Below, piece by piece: positions 35,706 to 47,960 of a stretch of 64,000 bases of DNA. The position numbers were made by a program, and so were the translations under genes. This stretch comes from Anseranas semipalmata. Its lineage: Eukaryota > Chordata > Aves > Anseriformes > Anseranatidae. The notes below the pieces were generated by a model. That model was not told where the DNA came from and ran no database searches. It worked only from the letters and a program-made list of their open reading frames with translations. The stretch spans positions 461,168 to 525,167 of the forward strand of contig VXAA01004291.1 of assembly GCA_013399115.1 (NCBI GenBank). The letters run 5' to 3'. Within the stretch, counting starts at the first letter, position 1. The number at the start of each line of letters is the position of its first letter.

Positions 35706-35990
35706 TTGTCTCAGAATTTATTACCTTCTGAGAAGGAAACAACTGCATGCCCAAAGCAGCTGTTGGGCTGACCTCCCTTCCTTACACGTGCAGCCCAAGT
35801 TGCATGTTGCCGGGGGAAGGGAGACGTTGTAAGACTTTGCTCTGTCCTGTCGTGACCTTGCTGGGTCTGGCTCTGCAGCTGGGGGCCGAGGGGCTGCTGG
35901 CGACTCTTGGCCGGGGGATGGCTCGAGTGTGCCTGTGGTTGCAGGGGGCTGCACACAGACCCCTACAGGAGAGCTGTGTCAGTTCATAGA
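35706..35990. other. GC-rich right flank of the gap
   Basis: Moderately GC-rich with some CpG, falling to ordinary AT-rich sequence by about 36,000. Short ORFs are open in several frames on both strands, which points to composition, not coding. A first-exon donor could lie here or in the gap. Confidence 0.4.
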
Positions 35991-38900
35991 CTGGCATCTC
36001 TCTCCACATTCCCTTTCAGAGTTCATAAGATGCTAACTTTCGAAAGGGAGGTCCCCCTTGTGTATTTATGTCAGTGATTTTGGGTTTTAAAGAATTCATG
36101 CATGAAAAACGACTGTAGGAACTGTATACTCCCATGTGTGAATAATGACTACATGGGAACACAGATTACATCAGTTTTGCACTGAGATTGCTGCAGTTTA
36201 CATGCTCTCTTTGGGAACGTTATGAAACGCTTTTAAATACTGGTGCATGTTAATGCATTGATTTCAATCAGCCTTTTTTTTGTCCCTTTTGGATTTGTTC
36301 AACTTAACAGCTAGCATGTCTCATGTTTGCTCTAAGATATGCCTAGCAAATTAGTGAAATTAAAAAATGCATGCAAAAATGTGGCGCTGTGCACTTGTAT
36401 CAGGTTTGTTATTTATTAATAGACTCCAATTTCCATACGATAGCCTACATTTTTTTTTTTTTAACTTTGGCTCAATGGATAGTTTATGCCAATTACATGT
36501 AGTTTAACGGCTTTGAAATCTGTTTTTGCTTTTCTTATGCATGAAGACATGGATTCTGTTTCAGGTTTTAATTAAACTCTACATGGACTTTAAAGATTCT
36601 ATTGTCCTTTCATTTAAATAGGATTTTTGTTAGATCTTTAACAAGACCTCAGTGGGGTAATAAATCTAAGCAATTGTCCTTATTAGGAGTAGATTATCCT
36701 CAAGAGATGGAAAGTAACAGAAGTAAGTAAAACCATTTGTAGCGACCGAACTAAGTCTTTTTCTTCCTAAACATTAAAAAGACTAGCAAATGACTTGCTT
36801 GGGTGCTCAAATTAAATTAAATTATATTTTGTTTATTTTTCACATTTTCAGTGTAGGCTATTTGCATTTACTTAAACTTTGAGTTTCATTGAGCAAAATT
36901 GACTCGAGGATAAGGATCATTACTTTCAGTAAACAAACTGTAAATGAAACTGGGTATGTCCTGCAATTTCTCTTGTTAGTAACCCTTGCCACACTTGTAC
37001 TTTATAGGACCCACTGACCTAGCGAGTATATTCTTGCTTCATCATATGTTCCACAGTAGATGAGTCTTGGCTGGAGAATTAGTCTTGCATTTGTTCCACA
37101 CCCCAGCCAAGTAGAACTGTGGAGTATGTAGCAGCATGCAGCTTGTCCAAAGATCTCCTCAGATGTTGGATTAAAATCCCCAGTTCTTAGTCAGAGAAAA
37201 GTTGCCACAAAAGCAAGTTTGGCCTTTAGGAGTTTACATGCTGCCGGGAGGTGAAAGGATATTTGAATCTAATGGTTCTTTTTGTTTCATCTCTTTGCTT
37301 TGTTTGAGGGTGTTCTCCATTCTGTAGGTGACCAGGTCTTGTTTTGTTCCTGGTTTTAATCATAGGTTGACTTTTGTTGTGACGTGGCCTCCCTCACACA
37401 CAGTCAAATCATGAATTTCTGCCATACATTTAATTCCCAGCTTTGCTACACACACTGTAGTGCAAATCTTTTAAAGCATCCAGTTATTTGGAAGCTCCAT
37501 TTTGTGGTGCCAGGCTGGAGACGCTCATTTCTAGGACCTTATTTACCCAAAGACCAACAGGCAAAGGCAGAGATGTTGCGCGGGGACATGCAGTTAAGAC
37601 ATGTGACGTGAGAGAGGCTGAGTTGTTTTCACTGGCTTCAGTTCCTGAGCTGACTGAGCTGCTGCCCTCTGCAGAGCATGCTGCAGGAAGCCGGACTCCA
37701 GGGACACAGCCGCACGTGACCCGACCCACGTCCGCCTCCACCGGGAAGGAGCCCACAGCCCTGCTCAGAAGCAGATGAAGACAAACCTGTCTTGGTTGCT
37801 GCAGCTGCACCAGCTCTCAGCCACCAGGTATTTAACGTCCTGAAGCTCTCCTGTCCTTGGGCTGCTCTGTCCCTGTCCTGCAGGCCAGCGTCTCGTTAGA
37901 GCCAAGTACTGTGAGGCTCTGATCTGCTTCTGTTCCCTGCATGGTACTCTGCCATGTTTCTCCATTCAGAGACTTCTCCTCAACCCTTCTTGTCTTCTAA
38001 GTGACACTGTAGTGATACTTTGGGGCAGAACAAATTATAGTAGAGGAACATAGCCCATAAATATTAATTTTTAATTAGGTGTTTGCATATCCTGGGCAAA
38101 ACTGCAGTTTTTAATCAACCTTCATCTCCTGCTTTTCGTATCACTCAAATGGCAAAGAGTTTGGTATGGTGTGTCACAAGGGAGGTGGAAGATTTGGTGC
38201 AAAGTGAGATTCTGTAGTTGTTCAGCATCATGGCTTCTCTGTGCTCTGATAGGAAGCTTAGAAAAACAGGAGGTGCTGACAGGAGATAGGTCACCTGTTT
38301 GCTGCTCTGCTTTTGGCATAAAGCCGGGGGAAAGGTGGGGGCGGGGAGGAAATGCACACCCTGGCTTTTAGGCTCGGATTGCAACTCTTCCTTCCTCCCA
38401 GTGCAGTGCATGTTCATAGAGCGGCAAACCTAGGCTGAGTCCTGCTGTTGGTTTAACTTTTAATATGATGCAGTGCAGAAGATTATGAAGTGGCTAAGAG
38501 TGCTCAGCCTAGGGGCAGATTCTGGGGAAATTAAGAGGTTCTCCATCCTGTATTGTGTAGTGATTAGATCTGTTTTAGCCAGGGCACCTTTGAAATAAAG
38601 CAACGCTGTGTCTCAGCCAAAATCCATGGGGCACAGTTTTGCTCCAGGCTCTTATCAGGATGTGGGATTTCCCCTCAGTTTTCTCCAGCAGCAGGACCAG
38701 GAGCTAACCTTCTCAGCTCTGCAAGGGGAGATTGAGAAGGCCCAGCTCTGCACCTTGCCAAGAGATATGTCTGTTCTGTTCCTCGTCCCCCCAACCCCTG
38801 TTCCTGGGGACATATGCTGTAGTCATAGACAAGTGCTGGGACTGTGCCTGCAGTGTGAAGGTGATGATGTGCATACAAGAAGTGCAAGGCTAGCTAAATG

Positions 38901-39779
38901 GACTTCCACTGCTTGCTGATGTGCATGATCTGACAATTAAAAGGATCCCTGCTTGCCTTGCACTCTGAAGGAAAGTATGTTGCTTTCCAATGCTGACTGT
39001 ACACTGCAGCATCAAATGTGGCTCCTAGATGCTATTTTTACATCGACCGTGCAGTGAGCCAGCCGTGTTCTCCCCTGCACACAACCACCTCCCCTGAGAG
39101 GGAGCAGGCTGCTCAGGTCCGGGGTACCTGTGTGTCACAGGCGTGAAAAGCTGCCCTCTTTCTGCCCTGAGGCACAAACCTGCTTTCACTCTGCCAGGCA
39201 GAGCAGAAAAGCTGGGGTCCAACAGTGGGACATATCCCTGAGTGTTGGCAAGATGAAGGTGACGTGTATAAGAAATCCAGTTTGCTTCTCAACCTGAGTA
39301 GATGAGATTTAGGTGGGAAAGTAATGGGAATGCTCAATGACTGCTGCTAACACTTACTAAGATGACAGCAAATCTCCTCTATATTAATGTTCAACTTTTG
39401 AGACTAGATTGAATCTTACTTTATTAAAGAAGTTAGGAAGCCTAGAAGTAGCTCTTTAATCTTCAGCTGGAAAATACAATTTTGAAATCCATTATCTTAG
39501 GAATGCAATAATCAAACAGAGTAATAACTGATGTTAAATCTATTTTGAATATTATTTAAAGTAATGCCTAGATGGAAACAAAAGCTGATAGGATGGTGTC
39601 AGGTTCACTTGGACACCTTCTTTGTCTGTGCAGTTGCACACACAAGGAAGAGAGGTTGACTGACATGTATTTTTTGCCTATATGATTGTTTCAGGAACTA
39701 TCAAAGGCTAAAAAGTCATTGCGTAATTCATAAAGACATCCATTTGCTCTTTATTCCTCCAAAAGATTGTTGTAATTGT
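35991..39779. other. Intergenic or intronic, no gene seen
   Basis: 36,000-36,950 is AT-rich with low repeat content. 37,550-37,760 is GC-rich with a CACGTG E-box in cgcacgtgac. 38,320-38,350 has closely spaced G runs. No splice-supported ORF found. Confidence 0.5.
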
Positions 39780-39839
39780 ATCAGTATTATTTTGCAAGCA
39801 CAGCTCTGCCCATGAGGACTTCACGATGGGTACCCACCG

Positions 39840-40090
39840 TCCTGCATCTTCAGGAGTCTTCAGAATTAGAGAGAAAAGACCTGTTAGTCAGTCCTTCCCC
39901 CGGTAGTGCTGAGCTGTCTCCCTTGGCACATCTTTGAGTATTTTGTCCAGCCTAGCTTTAAAAGTCCCAGACGATGAGCTTTTTGGCAACATATCATTCG
40001 TCTTGGTGTCAGCGGTTTCTTGTGGTATTCAAAGTGAAATTTCTTTTTCTGTTCCTCATCCTGTTGCTCCTACTCATAGGTCTCGAGGTG
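39840..40090 (-). mobile_element. CR1-type LINE 3' fragment, decayed
   Basis: On the plus strand it reads like the reverse complement of a CR1/L3 3' region. There is an agacctgttagtcagtcc-like stretch, then tttgtccagcctagctttaaaagtc, then ccagacgatgag and a caacatatcattcg block. The blocks are in the right order but strongly diverged. Boundaries are approximate. Confidence 0.5.
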
Positions 40091-41087
40091 GATCTAGCCC
40101 CATCTGTATGGGGGCCATGTTGCTGTGAAAGGGTCCAGTGGCACAGAAGTGTGAGAGCTTCCCCTGGCCCTTTCCCTGGTCAGCCTATGCCAGATACCAT
40201 GTACATGTGTACATGTCCTTTTGCTCCCCACAGTGTAATGGGCTCCTGGTTTTCCCAAATGATGTCTTCCTTCCTTTCCCCTCCCCATGTTTTTCATCTC
40301 TCTTTGCCCATTTGTATAATGCATCTGCGCGCTCTGTTGTTTTCAGCTTCTCCTAATTTACTACCACCGGTGAATTTCTCACTCTCTCTGCAGATCATTA
40401 AAAAAAGGCTATGTGGGACTGCTTGCAAAAGAAACCGCTGCATTCCCAAGATAGCCTACAGACTGGTGTGTATCAGTACTCTTTGTTTAGGAACTTCTAG
40501 CTTTGTTTAGTTTAACAGATGCAAAATGATCTCTGCGTTGTAACCTGTTTGCCACTTCAGTGTGAGAATACAAGGAACACATAAATTCAAAAGTTGCAGG
40601 ACTTGAGAGGACCTGTGCAGCCCTAGGGAAAGGGCAGTTTGCCATGTAAGCAAAACGAAAAAACAAATGAACAAAATCCCAGCCCAGCCACAGAACCAGT
40701 CTGTCCCCAGCCTGTGGGCAGGTGAGGGAAGCCCTTTCCTCCCTCCCACTCCTATTCTCCCTGCAGCTTGTTTCAACCCGCCGTCGTGCTCAGTGGCTGA
40801 AGAGCTGGCAGAAATGGGTATGTGCCTGAAATACCATCACATTGTGAAAGGCTGAGCTGGCACGGCTCTGTGGTGTAAGGTGAGAGGAGTTCTGCTCTTC
40901 CTTGCCATTTTGGTGCTGCTCCTGCAAGAAGCTGGTGATTGCTTCAATCCAGCAGAAATCTCTGTGGTTGATGCTGACAAAAGGAGCAGTTGCATGCTGT
41001 GGTGGGTGGCAGAGTTGGATGAGGGAACAAATCCTGCGTCATCAGGCTGGCCGGAATGCTGGTATTGACACAGAGGAGGGAGTTGTT

Positions 41088-41109
41088 GGGGCGGGGAGGG
41101 GGAGATGGG
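41088..41109 (+). other. G-quadruplex-type motif
   Basis: Four G runs (4, 4, 5 and 3 G) separated by loops of 1, 1 and 4 bases on the + strand, meeting the usual G3+N1-7 rule. Confidence 0.7.
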
Positions 41110-42039
41110 CTCACACAGACCGAGCAGGGTTGCCACGGTTGCAGGGGAGAGTGAGGTTCCTGGTGCATTAGTCTGTCCCCAGTGCCTGCTTTTAGGATGT
41201 GGGTAGCACTGCTGTGCCTGTGAGGGCTGTACGTGTCAGGCGATGCCCAGGGTAAATCAGTGCCCACATGTTAAAGCAGCGTTGGACTGACAGACCCATC
41301 GCTTCATTTCGTTTGTGTTCACAGCTGGAAGTTTTCACTAGGAAAGTGCCCGTTCTCAGCCCTGTGCTAGGCCAGTCAGAATCGTCTTGTAGCTGCGCCT
41401 CCGACTGGATTAGAGGGTGGTCTTGGGCAGCAGCGGGATTTCTGGAGGCACCCTGCAGGCTGTGTCTCCTGGCACAGGCTCCCTGCGCCCTTGGTCCTCC
41501 TCGCAGAAGTACTGGAGGCATCCCACTGCTGCCAGGATGGTAGTTTTAACTCTTTGTTATCTAAAATTCAGACAGTGTCCAAGCAACACAGAGGTAAATA
41601 AAACACTGGCCCCATTGTACAGCCACATCCTTCATGTGTCTCCTGCTACTGGTGTTAATTATGTTGTGTGCAGCTCCTCCAGCACAGACTGGGAATTGGG
41701 GAGTGTAAGGTGGACCTCGGGGGGCTGGCAGCAGCAGTGAATGTTTGAGGCTGGATAACGCCTGCTGGTGCTGGATGAACTTGCTGTCAGGTAACTCTGT
41801 GTAGATCATGTTTAGCCTCAGTCAACAGCAGGATTGTAAACTGAAACAAATAGCTCAGTCCTGATTACTTTTTCTAGAGGGGATGATGCAGAAGGGAACT
41901 GAATTAAAATTAACTTTGAAATGAGCTCAAGTCTTTTTACAAACCATGTAGAACTTTAAAATATCAGATGGTAACAAAGGAACCTATTTAAAATAATGGT
42001 AAACTGCCATCTGCTGGTAAAAAAGAAATGCACATAATG

Positions 42040-42170
42040 AACAAGCAGACTTTTGAAGAGATAAACAATTCTTTTGTATTTGACATGCTACAGTCAAATA
42101 TATATGTGATATGGAAGCTGCATATATTTATTTTACTGTTTTTCATCTCCATTTGCATTTTCATATAGAA
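42040..42170. promoter_or_regulatory. Possible regulatory block with octamer and SOX-like sites
   Basis: Contains an aacaatt SOX-like core near 42,065, an octamer atttgcat at 42,151-42,158 and ctccatttgcattttcatat context, without simple repeats. Conservation is not tested. Confidence 0.25.
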
Positions 42171-45100
42171 TATGCTAAACAGATGCCTATAACATAACTA
42201 ACTTTAACGACAAGCGCAGAAAACCAAAGACAATAAGAATAAAGAATGAAGACTAATAAAAGCAGATGAGCGATCGGGATGGTGACAGCCTCCAAGTGCG
42301 TCCTATTTACATTGCTAATAAAGAATCACAAGCATTTCCTTTTTTGATCCCCCCTATAGACCCTCCCATATGACCAGAATTGTAGCACTGAGAAACGTTT
42401 CCTGGTTTCTTGTTTGATTTTTTTGTGTGTGGTTCCTTAGTCAAGCTTGTAAATAGGAACTGGGTCTTTAATTGTTCCCGATTTAAGTAGGTCACCTTCG
42501 CCAATACACAAATCTCCTGTCTTATAAGCCAGGTCGACTATTGAATGGATGTGGAAAATACTTATGACACAAATATGACCGGAGAAAATAATTTGGCAAA
42601 GGACCACTCCCAAATTATATGGCAACTTACACAACCAGTCTCCATAAATCCCAAGTGTGAGTGCACTGCAGGGGAGAGACTATCAGATTTCACGTTTGTA
42701 TAGTGCCTACCAAGTAGGTGTGCTGAGCATGACTGTGTCCCCAAGGTGCTGCTGCACTATAAATAGCGGTAATAGCGTGAATTGCCTCCTGTGCAAACAT
42801 CAGGCCACTTGGCTTTGTCATATGCATGCAGTTTTCTTTCATGATTTTGGTTACTCCAAACATAAGCTATTGTTTTAACAAACTGACTTTGTCACAGGAA
42901 ATGTTTAAAATGGGCAAAGAAAAAATAGGTCAGTTCTTCCTTTGAAATCAGAGAGCAGTGTGCATTTGTAATATTTCCCAGCTTTATTTCCTTGGAGCAG
43001 GTTTGGCAGGTAAGAAAGGAAGTTAAAGATTTATTTTTGGTGCTATGTACCAGATGTCATACCTGCCCTTCTGAGACAGTTGCTTTTATCTCCAGCAGTA
43101 CCGGCTCTAGTAGCAATGAAAAAAGTGACTTGAATCCCATTTAAAGCATGTAGTGTGCACCGTTCACATGCCACTAAAGGAAAGGAAAGGCTTGTTTGGG
43201 AGACTCCAGGCAGAGTCTTTATGCGTCATCATAAAGCAAATATGTTTGCATCCCTCTCAGCAGTGTTTTTGCCTCTACAAAGAAATGAGGAATTAATGTG
43301 CACGGATCGAGGGCTTGCGACCCCAGCACAGGCTGAAGGTCTACAAAGAAGTCCAGTTTGAAGCTCTATTGTATTTATGGGGGGTCAACACGTGGCTCAT
43401 TTTGTAACGTCCAGATTGTTCTTTGTAAAGGACTGTTTCTAGGGAATCTGTGGTGCTGTGCATACTCCATTCTCACTGGTCTTAAACCTAGTGCTGCTCA
43501 GCACCCTGCCGGATGAGGCCTTGCTTGGTGGCAGAGAAACACTAAAAATATAGGGCCAAACCCTCAAATCAGGAAGAACACAGTGTCTTTTTTTGACTTT
43601 TAATCTGTGGAGGATCTAGCCTGTGGTGCATGGTCACAGGGGCCCTGTTTACTGAGATGTTCCAATAGCAACGCAAAATGATCAAAGGGAAGCAGAGCCA
43701 GGGGAACAGCGGTGCCCGTGGATACCTGTTAACAGGCAGGAGCCGAAGCGCAAAGTTGCCATCAAAGATGCTACTGTGCTCTGCTTTGCTCTGCAGCGCT
43801 TCAGTCTCCCTGCTCACGGGACTCTGCCTTCCAGCTGGAGCGTGACTGACAGTTGAACTAACAGTCCCAGTTTATTCCAGGTATGCCACTGACCTGCGTG
43901 ACCTGTTGGAAGGATAAGGTAAAGGCAATCAAAGCAACATGCACCTGTAGCCTCTAAGGGCTATAAACATGGAGGCATGGGAAACAAGCTAGTAGATATG
44001 TGAAGGAAAGAAATGAGGATGGGTGTTCACCCTTCCTCACTAATATGCTAAATCAGTTCAGTGGGACTGAGATTTGACTCAACAATAGACAGGAGATGAG
44101 TAAGAAATGATCAAAAGGTAGAGCTGGTATTTACTTCATTTTATGCTAGAATCACTCTGTTCAAAAAGTCTCCGAAACCACGGAAGGCTGGAGCAGGCAG
44201 GGGTGAAGAGGTGATGTTATGGTGATGGGGGAGTTATTGTCGTTGTATAAATTGGAGCAGTTCGGGTCTGTTTAACTGTTTAATGTCATATCCCATTTGT
44301 CATTTCTGAGCTGCCTTTGCTGTGGGATGGGGGAGATTGTGCTAACAGCAGAACTGGTTGTTTGGCTGTTTCCTTTCACTGTGTTTCCAGAGAATTAAGC
44401 ACTGTGTCCTGCCTATGCTATTTTCAGAGTTTGGCAAAGGGTTTACCGTTCTTTTAGCCAATGTTTAATCCTGTTTCCTTTTCATGCTACCGTTCTTGTA
44501 CTAAGATGGAGTGGATGGGCTAAGTAATAATAAAGCTACTAGTGGTTTACCAAGGAGCAGGAATACCATTAGTGGCCAGATTCTAGCAAAGTACAGTTCT
44601 CAAGATGAATTGAGATCCTGGTCTTTGCAAAGATTGCTGTGTGGTGGACTTGGAAGGGATATGTAGCAGTTTACTGCTGTTTAGAAAGCAATAAAACATT
44701 CACTTTAAAATTCAAGAAATATGAAATAGACATTATTTCACTGGCACAGAGAAGGGGGAATGCAAAGAGAATCATGATGGCTACACTGTTGTCAGTTTTT
44801 GTGAATGTAGTGACATTTGGAGACCTCTGTTATTCATTTGAAATAGACAGTGGAAAAGGACCCATATGCTACATGCTTGTCAAAGCCAGGCATAGCGATC
44901 AGCTAACGTGCTTATCAGTCAGACAGTGCACATGGCGGTATTCTGCTTTCACACTGTCTGCTGATTGGAATTGGGCCCACAAGGAAGCCAGGTGATTAAT
45001 CTGCAGGGGTTTATTTTTTCTGAACTGTTAATGTCCTCTGTTTCAGAGCAACAGCCCATGGCTCATTAAGCAGGGAAGATTTGAATGCAAGTGTGAAGGG

Positions 45101-45689
45101 CGGCACGGAAAGATTCTCCACGTATCTCTTGTTTGAGCCTTGGAGATTAGAAAAATAAAGTGTTGGAAAAAGTTTGTCCTGTGCTGGGGCTGAACTAGCG
45201 CTTTCTGAGAAGCAGCAGTACTGTTAGAAATATTTATGTATTTCAGTCAGCAGGGATAAAATCTAGAGCCACAATGCTCTTGCAAGGTGGTGGTGGACGC
45301 TTGGTACCAGCCCAGAACAGGCAGCTGCCACTTCAGCTGACCTGCTGTGAGAATCATGCTCTTTTTAAGTCTGTTGCTCCATTTCTTTGGTGATTACATC
45401 TCTCTCTTGCTGCGTTCTTTCCATCCGTACTGCTTGTGTACGCTGGCATCAGATGCGGAGAAAGCAAATGGGGTTGCTGAGTCCAACTGCCTCAACAGAA
45501 ATGCAACAGGGGAAGTAAATGCTTATTCTGAAAGACTTTGCGGTATTGGGTTAATCTTAAGGGGATCATCTTGAGGTTATTAGCCCGCATTTATAGTCTG
45601 TGTTGTACCCGTTTGTAAAATTAATATGTCTTCAACTGAAATATTTAAAAACATACTGATTAAGGGAAAAGATTTTTCTGACAATATGG

Positions 45690-45800
45690 TATTATATAAG
45701 CATTAACTATTTTATTATCCCTAGTAACCTTCTTGAGAAATAGGGTAGCATTTCAAGGCTGTTTTTACAGATGGGGAAAATTAAGAGTTTGATGTAGAGA
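45690..45800 (-). mobile_element. Possible MIR-type SINE remnant
   Basis: attttattatccc and, later, tttttacagatggggaaaa resemble the reverse complement of the MIR segment around cccatctgtaaaatgggg. The interior has diverged. Low confidence. Confidence 0.3.
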
Positions 45801-47514
45801 ATTAGATCTACGTACCCTTATGTCTGTTAACTGGGTGTTTGGCCCTGCTCGCTTTCACTCAGGTATTTTCCTCACCTGAATTCCTGGTCACGGAGTAGCT
45901 GTGTCCTGCGCCTCTCTTGGCACCTTGCTGATTTCATCCTCTGAGTCCATGCTGAGAGGGTAGCCATGAAGACAGGTTATAGTAGAAAAGGAGTGAGGAA
46001 GATGAATGAAGGACCATCTCCCTTCAGGCTGCAGGAAAGATATGCTGAGCTCCCATTTTGAACCTGGGTCTCTGGGAAAGGAGCACGGCTGAACAGAGTA
46101 CGGAGGGAGCAGACCGAGGCTCCGTAGTTCCGCTCACACCCCTTCAGATTGGACAAGCAAAGACAGTAAGCCAATATTGGGAACATGGAGTAGAGTTGCC
46201 AAAATCATGGACCCAACCTAATAATTATTGGCTTCGGAAAGGTTTGGGCTCTCCTAAGTGTAACTATATTATTAGATATTTACCCATGATCTGGTCTTCC
46301 ACTGGGCTGTGGAGATACAGTGACAATGGGGAGGAATTGAGGATGCTTGTGGGAAGGGAAAGCAAGCAGGCTTCAAGGGTTTCTGGGCTTTGCTCTCTGC
46401 TGAACTGCCTTTTTCTTTTTCTCTACTGTTATTCTTTAAAGTTCTACTATAAACAATTAGAGGAAATTTAGTGATAATACTGCCTGTGGAGACTAGGAAA
46501 GTAAGAATACATTCTACATCACTACTTCCCTTTGTTTGTCTTTTTTATCTTGTTTATCTTTGATCAGCCGCAGATGAAATAACCAGCTAACTGATTTCAC
46601 ATACAGGGCTGCCACTCATGCTGATGAAACTCCCTGACACAGGAGTATGCTCTGTAGCAGTCTAGCAGTATCCATTTCTTATTCCAATACACTGACAGGT
46701 CACTCAGGGAGACTAAAAACTCTATTCTGGAGTGGAAAAGAAAGTGCAATTTCAATTTTGTTTTGATTTGAAATTTTCCAGCTACCTATCAAGACCAAAT
46801 CCTTGAACTATTTACTTAGAATAACTAGAATACCCCTATCTGAAATAGTGGATATGCAAGATTTAGCCATTAAAGAGTTGGGGTAAAATTAAAATCCCTT
46901 TCGATAATAACTAAAGTCGGAGAAAATCTTTCAAGAAAATTAAACACTTGATCAAAAAGAGAGAGAGGTTATTGTCGAGAGCATAAAGATTAAACAGGAG
47001 AGTTGTCTCAGAGAATAACCATCAATGATAAGTACCAGGCAGTTAATAATATCCCCTCAGGGATCTTCTTTGACTTATGTAGGTTTTTGGACAAATACAA
47101 TATTACATTTTTTATAGTTAAAGCATGAGAGAGCTTTGTGTCGTTCCAGAGCAGCAATATAACTTCAGTGGAACAAGGACAACTGGGGAGGTGGGGAAGA
47201 AGGTGACCCAGGAGCTGAAACAGTGGGGAAACAGCGATCTCTGCAAATAACCCACTTTTTTAAACCCCAAATCTGAGGCTTATTCTCAATCTCCCTTCCA
47301 TGCCCCTTTTTCATATCCACAGCACTGTATCAGTGCTGAGATGTTATATGGTGTTGCCCCTTGTTATATAGCAGCTGAAAAGGAGTCAGAGACTGAGCAG
47401 ACTAAGGGTGTGATTCCGTGTTGTAATTAAGAGCTGGTTTAGGACTCGAACATGCAAACGGTTGAATTGGCAGAATTAAAGGGATGGTAATCTGCAGCCA
47501 GGGGAAGGCATGTA

Positions 47515-47540
47515 GGGGAGAAGGGATGGGGGCAGGAGGG
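47515..47540 (+). other. G-quadruplex-type motif
   Basis: G runs of 4, 3, 5 and 3 with loops of 4, 2 and 5 bases on the + strand. Confidence 0.65.
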
Positions 47541-47779
47541 TTTGGAGAACCTCTCAAGCCAGCTCTGCAGCTGGAGAAACTGTAACATGAAACAGCTCCC
47601 TTGATCTCTCATTTTTCTTCTCTTACTCTCTCCTCCTATGTAATTACAATAATATATCTGTTTGTTCCTTAACCATCTTGTGGCCATTGCAAACATTTAA
47701 GAATTAATGCAGTTCTCACACATGATGCTCATGTTCTGCATGTCCCCTTGTGTCCCTCCATTTATTCATTCATCATGTA

Positions 47780-47960
47780 CACACAAAATTCCCATAAAAT
47801 ATTAATCTGAAATACAAATCTCTTTGCATCCTGGGAGCATTTGCATATAGTAATGTTAACGAGATTATTAATTCTGCATGCACAGTCTGTGGACTGCACA
47901 CAGGGCCAAATCTCTCTCAGCAACTGTTCTGAAATCAGTGACAATTTCAGAAACATTATT
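47780..47960. promoter_or_regulatory. Possible regulatory block with octamer
   Basis: Octamer atttgcat at 47,839-47,846, a gttaac HNF1/AT core, attattaattc homeodomain-type sites and a ctctttgcatcctggg stretch in low-repeat sequence. No alignment available. Confidence 0.25.

Larger units (their letters stand above)
40091..45660. other. Non-coding stretch, no gene seen
   Basis: Mixed composition. Contains a G-quadruplex motif (41,088-41,109) and an AT-rich, motif-dense block at about 42,040-42,170. The 118-residue ORF at 44,639-44,995 has no recognised domain and no splice context. Confidence 0.5.

Noticed and set aside
34561..35771. ORFs of 343 and 397 codons spanning 34.6-35.8 kb
   Set aside because: They run through the 959-base N gap; nearly all residues are undefined.
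40383..40465. Exon-like segment after ctctctctgcag, ending before gtgtgt
   Set aside because: Polypyrimidine context is good, but the donor is poor and the sequence vaguely resembles decayed CR1 sequence; not enough for either call.
44639..44995. 118-codon plus-strand ORF with a hydrophobic middle
   Set aside because: No family resemblance and no transcript signals; length is within chance expectation for 64 kb.
46058..46471. 137-codon plus-strand ORF
   Set aside because: No recognised domain or conserved motif; mixed composition and no exon boundaries.
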